Source of the DNA: Solimonas thermocellulolyticum
GTDB lineage: Bacteria > Pseudomonadota > Gammaproteobacteria > Nevskiales > Nevskiaceae
Length of the DNA: 64,000 nucleotides
NCBI RefSeq assembly: GCF_040327995.1
Contig: NZ_JBEPIJ010000002.1
Location: 229,582-293,581 of the forward strand
Direction of reading: 5' to 3'
The notes beneath the pieces are model-generated. The model saw only the letters and a program-made list of their open reading frames with translations. It was not told the origin of the DNA and did not search any database. A program made the translations under genes and the position numbers. Shown here piece after piece: positions 1-8,928 of this stretch; the first letter of the stretch is position 1; each line of letters opens with the position of its first letter.

Positions 1-994
1 CGTCGGGTGAACTGCCGAAGCTTAAGTTCACCGTATCGTTGAGATTGTGGGTGCCCAGATCGACGAAGCCGAAGAAGGTGCCCGGCGTCGGCGCCTCGAC
101 CGGCGCCCATTCGTACTGGTAGTACAGCTCGATCGTGGCGTTGTAGAACGGCTCGGTGCTTAAAAACACCATGCCCACCGGCGTGAATACCTCTTCGACC
201 TGGGTGCCGATGCGGTACAGGTTGTTGGCATTGACCGGATTGGCCTGGTTGACGCTGTTGATCGCCAGCAGCGTCGACTCGCCCCAGTTCACGAGCTGAC
301 GGCCGAGCTTGAAGCGCAGTTCGCGATCACCGAGGAAGGGCAGGGTGCCGTAGACGTTGAGGTCGAGCAGTTGCAGGTCGGTTCCGGCCTGGCGCAGTGC
401 TTCGCCGTCGGTGCGTCGCGAGTGCACGACGCCGCCGGGGCCGTAGGTGCGCAGGCCATTGCGCCAGTAGTAGTTCGCGATCGGGTCGTCGTCGAAGCCG
501 ACCTCGCCGACGTTGTCGGCGGTGATCGCGTTTGGCCGGTACTCGGTGAAGTCGTTGTTGACGAAGTCGTAGAAGTACAGCCACTTCGCGAACAGGCCGA
601 AATCGCCCCAGGTGAGTGTGAGGTCCTGCGTGGCCTTGACCACGCCCGAGATGAGGTCGTGCTTGTCGTAATTGAGGTTGCCGTCGTCGGCGCGCATCGT
701 CGGCTGGCCAGGGGCGGCGGCGAGCCGCGCGGCCGGATAGCTCTGCTCGCGGAACAGACCCTGGCAGGACTGGAACTGGCGGCTGCAAACCTCGGGATCG
801 AGATTGGACTTGCCGACCAGGTCGCTGGCGCGGTCCTGCATGCGCCAGCCGGCGCCGAGGGTGATGGTGGTGTTGAGTACGCCCTGCCATTCGCCGGCGT
901 CGTCGAGCTCGAAGCTCAGGGCATGGATCGTCGTGGGGCTGGCGAGGACGGCCGCGGCCAGCAGGCAGCGCAGCCAGGGGGTTGCACGTTGCAT
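1..994 (-). CDS. DUF1302 family outer-membrane-type protein, C-terminus beyond left edge
   Basis: Reading leftwards from an ATG at 994, the frame stays open to the window edge, giving about 331 residues. A signal peptide (residues 1-25, ending in IHA) precedes a polar, aromatic-rich sequence. It shares the stretch RMQDR-x-x-LVGKSNL near residue 53 and an NWGES motif with the complete DUF1302 protein at 53290-55614, which is 774 aa, so more than half of this one is missing. DUF1302 proteins are predicted outer-membrane barrels, usually followed by a DUF1329 gene; that partner would lie left of the window. No good Shine-Dalgarno is seen before the ATG. The substrate is unknown. The family call is firm; the barrel topology is inferred. 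Confidence 0.85.
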   Translation of the reverse strand, partial: MQRATPWLRCLLAAAVLASPTTIHALSFELDDAGEWQGVLNTTITLGAGWRMQDRASDLVGKSNLDPEVCSRQFQSCQGLFREQSYPAARLAAAPGQPTMRADDGNLNYDKHDLISGVVKATQDLTLTWGDFGLFAKWLYFYDFVNNDFTEYRPNAITADNVGEVGFDDDPIANYYWRNGLRTYGPGGVVHSRRTDGEALRQAGTDLQLLDLNVYGTLPFLGDRELRFKLGRQLVNWGESTLLAINSVNQANPVNANNLYRIGTQVEEVFTPVGMVFLSTEPFYNATIELYYQYEWAPVEAPTPGTFFGFVDLGTHNLNDTVNLSFGSSPD

Positions 995-1229
995 GTTCTT
1001 GTTCGCGTCGGGAGGAGCGCGACGCGTGTTCAGACAAACCGGTACGTCGCGGGCGCGAACCTTAGCACGTGATCGGCGACATTGGATCGCCGCCGCTGTA
1101 GGAGATTGGCGCGTGCGCGTGCCATGGCGCGGCATCCAAACGCGTCAGCCGCGCGTAGGCTGTAACGGGGAGATGCATGCAGCATCGCGTCACCCGCCCG
1201 ATTCCGATGACACGACAGGAGCTCGCATC

Positions 1230-2993
1230 ATGCAAAGAACGACATCGACCCATCGCCGCGGTTACGCGGCGGCCGCGCTCGTCGTGGCGCTCGCCTTGTC
1301 CGCCTGTGAGGGCGACCGTGGCCCGGCCGGCCCAGCCGGTCCACAAGGGCCGCAGGGCCCCCAAGGTCCGCAAGGGCCTGGTCCTGCCGAACTGGAGGCG
1401 GCGTGCACGCCGGTCAGTCCGCTGCCCGCCGGCCTGGCGCCGGTGGTGGTCGCACTGACCAGTGACGGCAAGCTGCTGCGCTTCTCGCCGGCGTCAATGA
1501 GCGCCGGCAATACGGTGTCCATCCTCGGCCTCGCAGCCGGTGAGGCGATTCTCGGCATCGATTTTCGTCCGGCCGACGGCGCGTTGATCGCGCTCACCCG
1601 CGTCGGCACCCTGGGGGCGCTGGTGCGCATCGACCCACTCACGGGTGAGGTGACGCGCCTGACACGGGTCGGTGCGACGAGCCTGACGCTCAACGGCGAC
1701 CGCTACGGCGTCGACTTCAATCCGGTGCCGGGGGCGCTGCGCATCGTCGGCGACAACGACGAGAACTACCGCATAGTCTTCAGCGGCAGCGGTGGCATGA
1801 GCTACACGGTGAATGTCGATACCACGCTCGCGCCCACGGCCGACGTGGTGGCGGCGGCGTACACCAACAACTTCGCCGGCACGCCGCTGACCACGCTCTA
1901 CAACCTCGATGCGACGGCCAATACCCTGGTCACCCAGGGCGGTATCGACAGCGTGACCAATCCCAACGCCGGCGCCTTGGTCACGGTGGGTGAGCTCGGC
2001 GTGGATTTCGATGCGGATGCCGGTTTCGACATCGACGGCGTCAGCGGGCTGGCGCTGGCGGCGCTCAATGTCGCCGGTGCGCCGTCCACCGGCCTGTACG
2101 CCGTGGATCTGGGCAGCGGCGCGGCGAGCTGCATCGGTACGATTCCGACGGCGGCGGGTGAGCGCGCCGTGGGTCTTGCGATTCCGCCGCCGCAGCCGGC
2201 GATCGCTTATGGCCTGACCACGGCCGATGCCTTGGTCCGATTCGTGCCCAACGCCGCCGGCGTCGCCAGCGTCTCGGCTCCGGTGGCGATTACGGGCCTG
2301 GGCGCCGGCGAAACCGTCGTCGGCATGGACATTCGTCCACGCACCGGTGCCCTGACTCTGGTCACGCGCAATCCGGCCACCAACGGCGGTGCGCTGTACG
2401 AGGTCGATCCGATGACCGGCGTCGCCACCGCGATTCCGGCGAACATGGGGCAGATGCTCGCCTTCGACGCCGGTGCGACCGACTTCGGCATCGACTTCAA
2501 CCCGGTGCCGAACGCGCTGCGCATCGTCAACGACGCCAACCAGAACTTGCGCCTGCCGTTCCCGGCGGATACCGCGGGCTATAACGTGGTGACCGACGGC
2601 GCGGTCAATCCGGTCGGCGACAGTGCCGCGGCGGCCTACACGCAGAACTTCGACGGTGCGACGTCGACGCGTCTGTATGTGATCGACACGACCAGCAACG
2701 AGCTCAAGTTCCAGAACCCGCCCAACGATGGAACCCAGGTCGTGGTCGGCGCACTCGGCGTCAGCGCCGCGTCCGGCAACAGTGGCTTCGACATCATCGG
2801 CGGTGCCGGTGTGACCGCCGCGGGTGTCAACATCGGCAACACGGTGAGCTTCGCGGCGCTCGAGGTCGGCGGTGCGAGCAATCTGTACCGCATCAACCTG
2901 CAGACCGGTGCGGCGACGCAGATCGGCAGCGGCCCGATCGGTGGCGCCTCTCCGGTCACGCTCAAGGGCCTGGCCGTGAGCGTGCGGCGCTGA
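1230..2993 (+). CDS. Lipoprotein with collagen-like segment and two DUF4394 domains
   Basis: A predicted lipoprotein of 587 aa. The signal peptide ends in a lipobox with Cys26 (LSAC). Residues 31-53 are a Gly-x-x collagen-like run built from GPA/GPQ triplets. Two copies of a DUF4394-type beta-propeller domain follow, at roughly 70-315 and 324-585; each carries YGVDFNPVP- or FGIDFNPVP-like and NLR/NYR motifs. The open frame extends upstream to 804, but ATG 1230 is preferred because ACAGGAG lies 8 nt upstream and the signal peptide begins there. The collagen-like part probably forms a rigid trimeric stalk that displays the domains; this is inferred. It stands alone, divergent from the DUF1302 gene, and is followed by a hairpin. 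Biochemical function unknown. Confidence 0.88.
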   Translation: MQRTTSTHRRGYAAAALVVALALSACEGDRGPAGPAGPQGPQGPQGPQGPGPAELEAACTPVSPLPAGLAPVVVALTSDGKLLRFSPASMSAGNTVSILGLAAGEAILGIDFRPADGALIALTRVGTLGALVRIDPLTGEVTRLTRVGATSLTLNGDRYGVDFNPVPGALRIVGDNDENYRIVFSGSGGMSYTVNVDTTLAPTADVVAAAYTNNFAGTPLTTLYNLDATANTLVTQGGIDSVTNPNAGALVTVGELGVDFDADAGFDIDGVSGLALAALNVAGAPSTGLYAVDLGSGAASCIGTIPTAAGERAVGLAIPPPQPAIAYGLTTADALVRFVPNAAGVASVSAPVAITGLGAGETVVGMDIRPRTGALTLVTRNPATNGGALYEVDPMTGVATAIPANMGQMLAFDAGATDFGIDFNPVPNALRIVNDANQNLRLPFPADTAGYNVVTDGAVNPVGDSAAAAYTQNFDGATSTRLYVIDTTSNELKFQNPPNDGTQVVVGALGVSAASGNSGFDIIGGAGVTAAGVNIGNTVSFAALEVGGASNLYRINLQTGAATQIGSGPIGGASPVTLKGLAVSVRR

Positions 2994-3014
2994 TCGCGCA
3001 TCGCGTGGATGCCG

Positions 3015-3036
3015 ACGGGGCGCTACGGCGCCCCGT
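3015..3036 (+). terminator. Hairpin with TACG tetraloop after the lipoprotein gene
   Basis: A perfect 9-bp stem (3015-3023 with 3028-3036) closes a TACG loop on a C-G pair. In RNA this is the very stable C(UACG)G tetraloop. It lies 22 nt after the stop codon. Only a weak T-rich stretch follows, so termination strength is uncertain. Confidence 0.5.
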
Positions 3037-3051
3037 TGGCGTTTGGGCCGC

Positions 3052-3057
3052 TAGAAT
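3052..3057 (+). promoter_or_regulatory. Candidate -10 element (TAGAAT) for the DUF1820 gene
   Basis: TAGAAT matches four of six bases of the sigma-70 -10 consensus and lies 28 nt before the ATG at 3085. No convincing -35 is visible. The same hexamer precedes gatC and holA in this window. Confidence 0.3.
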
Positions 3058-3084
3058 TCGGCGGTCCGTGTCCGATCGTCCCCC

Positions 3085-3423
3085 ATGTCCAGCAAGTCCC
3101 GCCTGTACCGCGTCACCTTCATCAACCAAGGCCAGGTCTACGAGCTTTATGCGCGCGAGGTCAGTCACGGCGGCATGCTCGGCTTCGTCGAGATCGGCAA
3201 GCTGGTGTTCGGCGAGAAGACCACGGTGGTGGTCGACACCAGCGAGGAGAAGCTCAAGCGCGAGTTCGCGGACGTGGAGCGCTTCTTCGTTCCGGTGCAC
3301 GCGGTGGTGCGCATCGACGAGGTCAGCAAGCGCGGCCCGGCGCGCATCGTCGGCGGCGCCGATTCCGGCTCCAAAGTCACGCCGTTTCCGGTCTACAACT
3401 TCGGCGGCGATCCGAAGAAGTGA
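3085..3423 (+). CDS. DUF1820 family protein
   Basis: A 112-aa protein matching the DUF1820 family over its full length: YRVTFINQGQVYELYAR at the N-terminus, the FGEKTTVVVD core, and a central VHAVVRIDEV segment. It has no signal peptide or membrane segment, so it is cytoplasmic. The family is widespread in Gammaproteobacteria and has no established function. Its stop overlaps the start of the next gene (TGATG at 3421-3425), so the two are probably translated together. A TAGAAT -10-like element and the hairpin at 3015-3036 separate it from the lipoprotein gene. Confidence 0.9.
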   Translation: MSSKSRLYRVTFINQGQVYELYAREVSHGGMLGFVEIGKLVFGEKTTVVVDTSEEKLKREFADVERFFVPVHAVVRIDEVSKRGPARIVGGADSGSKVTPFPVYNFGGDPKK

Positions 3424-4184
3424 TGCGCTTCGCCATGCTCGGATCCGGGTCCAAAGGCAATGCGACCCTGGTCGAAGCCGGCGGCACGCGCATCTTGATC
3501 GATTGCGGATTCGGCCTTGCCGAGACCGAGCAGCGCCTGCAGCGGCTCGGCGTCGAGCCTAAGGCGCTGGATGCGATTCTGGTCACGCACGAACACGGTG
3601 ATCATCTGGGCGGCGTGGCGCGCCTGGCGCGGCGCCATCGCATCCCGGTGTGGATGACGCACGGCTCCTACGCGGCCTGGCGCGATCGCGCGGTGCCGCA
3701 TGCGCTGCGCTTCTCGCCGCATCAGCGCTTTCGCATCGGCGCGCTCGACGTCCAGCCGTACCCCGTGCCGCACGATGCGCGCGAGCCCTGCCAGTACGTG
3801 ATCGCCGCAGGCACGCGCCGCCTCGGCATCCTGTCGGACGCCGGGCATATCACCCCGCACATGCGCGCGATGCTCGCCGACTGCGATGCGCTGATGCTCG
3901 AATGCAATCACGATCCGCAGATGCTCGCGGACGGCCCGTATCCGGACGCGCTCAAGCGCCGTGTCGGCGGAAGCCGCGGGCATTTGTCGAATGCGCAGGC
4001 GGCCAGTCTGCTCGAGGGTTACCCGGTGTCGCGACTTCAACATCTGGTGTTGACGCATCTGTCGGAGACCAACAACTGTCCGCAACTGGCGCGGCGCGTC
4101 GTCGTCGAGGCGATCGAGACCGACGCGCCGTGGATCGTCTGCGCGCAGCAGGATGCGGGTCTGGACTGGCGCGAGCTCGTCTGA
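3423..4184 (+). CDS. MBL-fold metallohydrolase (YycJ/WalJ-like)
   Basis: A 253-aa metallo-beta-lactamase-fold protein. The zinc-binding signature THEHGDH lies near residue 60, with a further His near 114 and a conserved LECNHD segment near 160. The opening FAMLGSGSKGN and the LTHLSETNN motif near the C-terminus are typical of the YycJ/WalJ-like group, whose suggested role is nucleic-acid processing or repair. It starts at ATG 3423, overlapping the DUF1820 stop; the open frame reaches further upstream, but only in the shadow of the DUF1820 gene. Substrate unknown. Confidence 0.88.
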   Translation: MRFAMLGSGSKGNATLVEAGGTRILIDCGFGLAETEQRLQRLGVEPKALDAILVTHEHGDHLGGVARLARRHRIPVWMTHGSYAAWRDRAVPHALRFSPHQRFRIGALDVQPYPVPHDAREPCQYVIAAGTRRLGILSDAGHITPHMRAMLADCDALMLECNHDPQMLADGPYPDALKRRVGGSRGHLSNAQAASLLEGYPVSRLQHLVLTHLSETNNCPQLARRVVVEAIETDAPWIVCAQQDAGLDWRELV

Positions 4185-4281
4185 GGCCGAAGCCCCTGCG
4201 GCCGGCGCGGGCGCAACGTGCGAAAATGTGCCCCGCGCAGTCCGGCGGCCCGCCGCCGGCGATTTCGAGCCAAGGATCTTC

Positions 4282-7200
4282 ATGTCCGTCACCGTCTTGC
4301 CCGGCGCCGCGTCGTTCTCGGCCTTTCGCATTGCCCGCCTGATCGACGCGCTGCGGTCGTATGTCCCGGGACTCACCGGACTCGATGCGCGCGATCTTTA
4401 CTTGATCGACGCCGATGGCGTCGGCACGGATGCGCTGCGCCGCCTGCTCGGGCCGGGGCCGGATGCAATCGAAGCCGCCGACGCGCTGATCTACGTCGTG
4501 CCACGCCTGGGCACGACCTCGCCGTGGTCGAGCAAGGCCACGGACATTGCGCGCGTGTGCGGTTTGGCTGGCGTGCGCCGCATCGAGCTGGGTCGCGTCT
4601 TTCGCCTGCACGGCGTCACCGCGATCCCCGAGGCGGCGCTGGCGCTACTGCACGATCCGATGATGGAGTCGGTGCTCACGCGCGCGTCCGATCTGCAGCA
4701 CGTGTTCGACCAGCAGCCGCGCCGCGGCCTGCGCCGGGTGGACGTGCTCGGCGGCGGTGCCGCGGCGCTGGTCGCCGCCAATCGCGACTGGGGATTGGCG
4801 CTGTCGGACGAAGAGATCGCCTATCTGGTGCAGCACTACCGTGCTGCCGGGCGCAACCCGACCGACGCCGAGCTGATGATGTTCGCGCAGGTCAATAGCG
4901 AGCACTGCCGACACAAGATCTTCAACGCCGAGTTCACCGTCGACGGTGAAACCCAGCCGCACTCGTTGTTCGGCATGATCCGCATGACGTATGCGGCGAC
5001 GCCGCAGGGCGTGTTGTCGGCGTACAAGGACAATGCCGCCGTCATCGAGGGGCACCACGGCATGCGCTGGTTCGCCGACGCCGATCGCATCTGGCGTCGC
5101 CATGACGAAGCGGTGCACATCCTGATGAAGGTGGAGACGCACAACCACCCGACCGGCATCTCGCCGCATCCGGGGGCCGGCACCGGCGCCGGCGGCGAGA
5201 TCCGCGACGAGGCGGCGACCGGACGCGGCGCCAAGCCCAAGGCCGGACTGTGCGGCTTCTCGGTGTCGAACCTGCGCGTGCCGGACTTCGTCCAGCCCTG
5301 GGAGCAGCAGCCCGAGTTGCTCGCGCAGGGCAGGCCCGAACGCATGGCCAGCGCGCTGCAGATCATGCTCGAAGGGCCGATCGGCGCGGCCGCGTACAAC
5401 AACGAATTCGGCCGGCCGAACCTCGCCGGCTACTTCCGCAGCTACGAGCTGATCACGCCGGACGGCCGCAATCGCGGCTACCACAAGCCGATCATGATCG
5501 CCGGCGGCTACGGCAACATTCGCGCCGAGCACGTCCGCAAGCGGCCGGTGATCGAGGGCGCCAGACTGATCGTGCTCGGCGGGCCGGCGATGCTGATCGG
5601 TCTGGGCGGCGGCGCCGCGTCGTCGATGGCCACCGGCAGCAGCAGCGCCGCGCTCGACTTCGCCTCGGTACAGCGCGCCAATCCCGAGCTGGAACGGCGC
5701 TGCCAGCAGGTCATCGACGCCTGCTGGGCGCTGGGCGATGACAACCCCATCCTGTCGATCCACGACGTCGGTGCCGGCGGCATCTCCAACGCGCTGCCGG
5801 AGCTGGTGCACGCCGACGACCGCGGCGGCCGCTTCCAGTTGCGCGACGTGATCTGCGCCGATCCGGCGCTCTCGCCGATGGAAATCTGGTGCAACGAATC
5901 GCAAGAGCGTTACGTGCTCGCGATCGCGCCGCAGGACCTCGAGCGGTTCGCCGCGCTGTGCGCACGCGAGCGTTGCCCGTACGCGGTGGTCGGCGTCGCC
6001 ACGGCCGAGCAGCGCTTGCTGGTCGAGGATCGCGAGCTCGGCGAGCCGGCCGTCGACATGCCGATGCCGGTGTTGCTCGGCAAGCCGCCGCGCATGCAGC
6101 GACACACACAGCGCGCACCATCGCGCGTCGCGCCGCTCGACACCAAGGCGATCGACGTCGCGCAAGCCGTGCAGCGCCTGCTCGCCCTGCCGGCGGTCGC
6201 GTCGAAGAACTTCCTGATCACCATCGGCGATCGCAGCGTCGGCGGCCTGACCGTGCGCGACCAGATGGTCGGGCCGTGGCAGGTGCCGGTGGCCGACTGC
6301 GCGGTGACCGCGACCGGCTTCGAATCCATCACCGGCGAGGCGATGGCGATGGGCGAGCGCACGCCGCTGGCGCTGCTCGACGGTCCGGCGTCCGGGCGCA
6401 TGGCGGTGGCCGAGGCGGTGCTCAACATCGCCGCGGCACCGATCGCGAAGATCGAAGACATCCGCCTGTCGGCCAACTGGATGGCGGCCTGCGGTCAGTT
6501 CGACGAGGACGCGCGCCTGTTCGACACGGTCAAGGCCGTGGGTGCCGAACTGTGCCCGCAGCTCGGCATCGCGATTCCGGTGGGCAAGGATTCGCTGTCG
6601 ATGAAAAGCGTGTGGACGCACGACGGCCAGACGCGCTCGCAGACCGCGCCGCTGTCGCTGATCGTCTCCGCGTTCGCGCCGGTTACCGACGTGCGCCGCG
6701 TGCTCACGCCGCAGCTCGTCGCCGACGCCGACACGCGCCTGCTCTTGGTCGATCTGGGCAACGGCAAACACCGGCTCGGCGGTTCGGCGCTGGCCCAGGT
6801 TTACGCACAGCTCGGCGATGTGCCGCCGGATCTGGACGATCCGCGGCAGCTCAAGGCGGCGTTCGCGCTGATCCAACAGCTCAATGCCGAGGGCAGGCTG
6901 CTCGCCTACCACGACCGCAGCGACGGCGGCCTGTTCGTCACGCTCGCCGAGATGGCCTTCGCCGGACACTGCGGCATCAGTGTGGATATCGCCGCGCTGG
7001 GCCACGATCCCGTGGCCGCGCTGTTCAGCGAGGAGCTCGGCTTCGTCGTGCAGGTGCGCGCAGACGATGCCGCCGCGGTGCGCGCGGTGTTCGCTGATGC
7101 CGGGCTCGCGGTACACGACATCGGTGCGCCCAATCGCAGCGATACGCTCGTCATCGAAGGCCTGTTCGCGGCCGCGCGCGAGGGCCTGCACAAGGCCTGG

Positions 7201-8121
7201 TCCGAACTCAGCTACCGGATGGCGGCGCTGCGCGACGACCCCGACTGCGCGCGCGAGGAGTTCGAGGCGGTCGGCGCGGCCGACGATCGCGGCCTGATCG
7301 TGCAGCCGAGTTTCGACGTCTCAAACGTCACGCCTCACGTCTCACGGCGACCCCAGGTCGCGATCTTGCGCGAGCAGGGCGTCAACAGCCACGCCGAGAT
7401 GGCCTGGGCCTTCGACCGCGCCGGTTTCGAGTCGGTCGACGTGCACATGACCGATGTGCTCGATGGCCGCGTGCGTTTGGCCGACTTTGCCGGTGTGGTC
7501 GCCTGCGGCGGCTTCTCCTACGGCGACGTGCTCGGCGCCGGCCAGGGCTGGGCCAAGACCATCCTGTTCAACGAACGCGCGCGCAACGAGTTCGCGGATT
7601 TTCTGGCGCGCGAGGACCGCTTCGCCCTCGGCGTCTGCAATGGCTGCCAGATGTTCGCCGCGCTCAAGTCCATCATTCCTGGCGCGCAAGCCTGGCCGGC
7701 GTTCCGGCGCAATCGCAGCGAACAGTTCGAGGCGCGCTGGTCGCAAGTCGAGATCCTACCGTCGAAGTCGCTGTTCTTCGCCGGCATGGAAGGCTCTAAG
7801 CTGCCCATCGCCGTCGCCCACGGCGAAGGCCGCGCCGTGTTCGAGCAGCCTGCCGATCTCGCCGCGCTGCAATCCGGCGGCCAGGTGGCGATGCGCTACC
7901 TCGACACGCGCGGGGGTGTCGCGACCCGTTACCCGGCCAACCCCAACGGCTCGCCCGAGGGCATCACCGCGATCTGCAACGCCGACGGCCGTGTCACCAT
8001 CCTGATGCCGCATCCGGAACGCAGCGTGCACGGTGTCACCGGCTCGTGGTGGCCGAAGCGCGACGCGGCGACGACCCCGTGGCTGCGGATGTTCGAGAAC
8101 GCGCGACGCTGGGTGAGCTGA
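4282..8121 (+). CDS. purL: Phosphoribosylformylglycinamidine synthase
   Basis: The large single-chain PurL (1279 aa), which converts FGAR, glutamine and ATP to FGAM in purine synthesis. In order: an N-terminal PurS-like domain; two AIR-synthase-type halves with NSEHCRHKIF and THNHPTGISP motifs; and a class I glutamine amidotransferase from about residue 1024, with catalytic Cys1119 (GVCNGCQ) and His1244/Glu1246 (PHPER). ATG 4282 is chosen because the N-terminal domain begins there; the frame is open upstream without homology. The linker at residues 1013-1022 (around VTPHVSR) is encoded by a heptanucleotide repeat array that also occurs between genes elsewhere in the window. It stands alone and converges on mlaA. 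Confidence 0.97.
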   Translation: MSVTVLPGAASFSAFRIARLIDALRSYVPGLTGLDARDLYLIDADGVGTDALRRLLGPGPDAIEAADALIYVVPRLGTTSPWSSKATDIARVCGLAGVRRIELGRVFRLHGVTAIPEAALALLHDPMMESVLTRASDLQHVFDQQPRRGLRRVDVLGGGAAALVAANRDWGLALSDEEIAYLVQHYRAAGRNPTDAELMMFAQVNSEHCRHKIFNAEFTVDGETQPHSLFGMIRMTYAATPQGVLSAYKDNAAVIEGHHGMRWFADADRIWRRHDEAVHILMKVETHNHPTGISPHPGAGTGAGGEIRDEAATGRGAKPKAGLCGFSVSNLRVPDFVQPWEQQPELLAQGRPERMASALQIMLEGPIGAAAYNNEFGRPNLAGYFRSYELITPDGRNRGYHKPIMIAGGYGNIRAEHVRKRPVIEGARLIVLGGPAMLIGLGGGAASSMATGSSSAALDFASVQRANPELERRCQQVIDACWALGDDNPILSIHDVGAGGISNALPELVHADDRGGRFQLRDVICADPALSPMEIWCNESQERYVLAIAPQDLERFAALCARERCPYAVVGVATAEQRLLVEDRELGEPAVDMPMPVLLGKPPRMQRHTQRAPSRVAPLDTKAIDVAQAVQRLLALPAVASKNFLITIGDRSVGGLTVRDQMVGPWQVPVADCAVTATGFESITGEAMAMGERTPLALLDGPASGRMAVAEAVLNIAAAPIAKIEDIRLSANWMAACGQFDEDARLFDTVKAVGAELCPQLGIAIPVGKDSLSMKSVWTHDGQTRSQTAPLSLIVSAFAPVTDVRRVLTPQLVADADTRLLLVDLGNGKHRLGGSALAQVYAQLGDVPPDLDDPRQLKAAFALIQQLNAEGRLLAYHDRSDGGLFVTLAEMAFAGHCGISVDIAALGHDPVAALFSEELGFVVQVRADDAAAVRAVFADAGLAVHDIGAPNRSDTLVIEGLFAAAREGLHKAWSELSYRMAALRDDPDCAREEFEAVGAADDRGLIVQPSFDVSNVTPHVSRRPQVAILREQGVNSHAEMAWAFDRAGFESVDVHMTDVLDGRVRLADFAGVVACGGFSYGDVLGAGQGWAKTILFNERARNEFADFLAREDRFALGVCNGCQMFAALKSIIPGAQAWPAFRRNRSEQFEARWSQVEILPSKSLFFAGMEGSKLPIAVAHGEGRAVFEQPADLAALQSGGQVAMRYLDTRGGVATRYPANPNGSPEGITAICNADGRVTILMPHPERSVHGVTGSWWPKRDAATTPWLRMFENARRWVS
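7317..7344 (+). repeat. Four CGTCTCA-type heptads inside purL
   Basis: Four consecutive 7-nt units, CGTCTCA, AACGTCA, CGCCTCA and CGTCTCA, lie in the coding sequence between the synthase and glutaminase domains. The same unit forms arrays at 23598-23646, 28444-28471 and 47826-47853. Confidence 0.75.
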
Positions 8122-8145
8122 CGCGGCTTGGCGGTCACCGCTCGC

Positions 8146-8160
8146 GGCCTCGGCGAGGCC
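8146..8160. terminator. Short GC hairpin between convergent purL and mlaA
   Basis: GGCCTC and GAGGCC form a 6-bp stem around a GGC loop in the 72-bp gap between two genes that end tail to tail. No T-run follows on either strand, so a terminator role is only plausible. Confidence 0.3.
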
Positions 8161-8193
8161 CGGCCTGCGCGTTCGAACGATGCGCGGGCGCTG

Positions 8194-8928
8194 TCAGTCC
8201 TCGGGCAACTCGGGTTCGAGCAGTTCCGGCGGTGGCTCGCCGTCGTAGACCAGGTTCAGGCGCCGCTGCAGATAGGCGGTGCGCACGAAGACGTAAGGGT
8301 CGAACTGCTGTTCCAGCACGTCGTCGAAGTCGAGCAGCCGCGAGCGGCCGTCGACGATGTCGATCCCGGCGAGACCGACGCGTTGCCAGTCGGTGACCGA
8401 GTCCACGTACTGCAGCGGATCGGTCCAGTTGTCGCCGATGCGGCCGACCAGATCGCGGTTGGTGGTGGGGCCGAGCAAGGGCAGCATCAGATACCAGCCC
8501 TCGCCGACGCCCCAGCGGCCCAGGGTCTGGCCGAGATCCTCGTCGTTCTCGCTCAGGCCCACCAGTGTCGCCGGATCGAGGAACCCGGCAAGACCGTAGG
8601 TGCTGTTGAGTACGAAGCGCCCGGTGTCGCGTGCAGCCTGCACGAACTTGCCCTGCAGCAGGTCGTTGACGATGACGGTGGGATAGAACAGGTTGTCGAA
8701 GAAGTTGTCGATGCCGGTGCGCACCACCCCGGGCACCACCGCGGCATAACCCTGGGCGACCGGACGCAGCACGTAGCGGTCGGCGGTCATGTTGAAGGCG
8801 TAGACCGGCCGGTTGATGCGCTCGAGCGGATCCAGCGGCTCGTACGGGGAGTTGTGTGCACAGGCGGACAGCGCCGCCCCCAGGCAGACGAATGACCAGC
8901 GCAGCGCGCGCACGGCAGAGGGTTTCAT
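8194..8928 (-). CDS. mlaA: Outer-membrane lipoprotein MlaA (VacJ)
   Basis: A 244-aa MlaA. The signal peptide has lipobox Cys23 (LSAC). The body contains DPLERINRPVYAFN and the later DNFFDNLFYPTVIVN stretch, both typical of VacJ. MlaA takes mislocalised phospholipid from the outer leaflet of the outer membrane and passes it to MlaC, maintaining lipid asymmetry. It is the last gene of a six-gene mla run, as in pseudomonads; E. coli keeps mlaA elsewhere. Its ATG overlaps the mlaB stop by 4 bp (ATGA). Confidence 0.95.
   Translation of the reverse strand: MKPSAVRALRWSFVCLGAALSACAHNSPYEPLDPLERINRPVYAFNMTADRYVLRPVAQGYAAVVPGVVRTGIDNFFDNLFYPTVIVNDLLQGKFVQAARDTGRFVLNSTYGLAGFLDPATLVGLSENDEDLGQTLGRWGVGEGWYLMLPLLGPTTNRDLVGRIGDNWTDPLQYVDSVTDWQRVGLAGIDIVDGRSRLLDFDDVLEQQFDPYVFVRTAYLQRRLNLVYDGEPPPELLEPELPED

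Noticed and set aside
4645..7191. An 848-codon open frame on the minus strand across purL
   Set aside because: Its sequence is rich in Arg, His, Gln and Ala without domain structure, the usual product of reading GC-rich genes backwards; purL on the other strand is certain.
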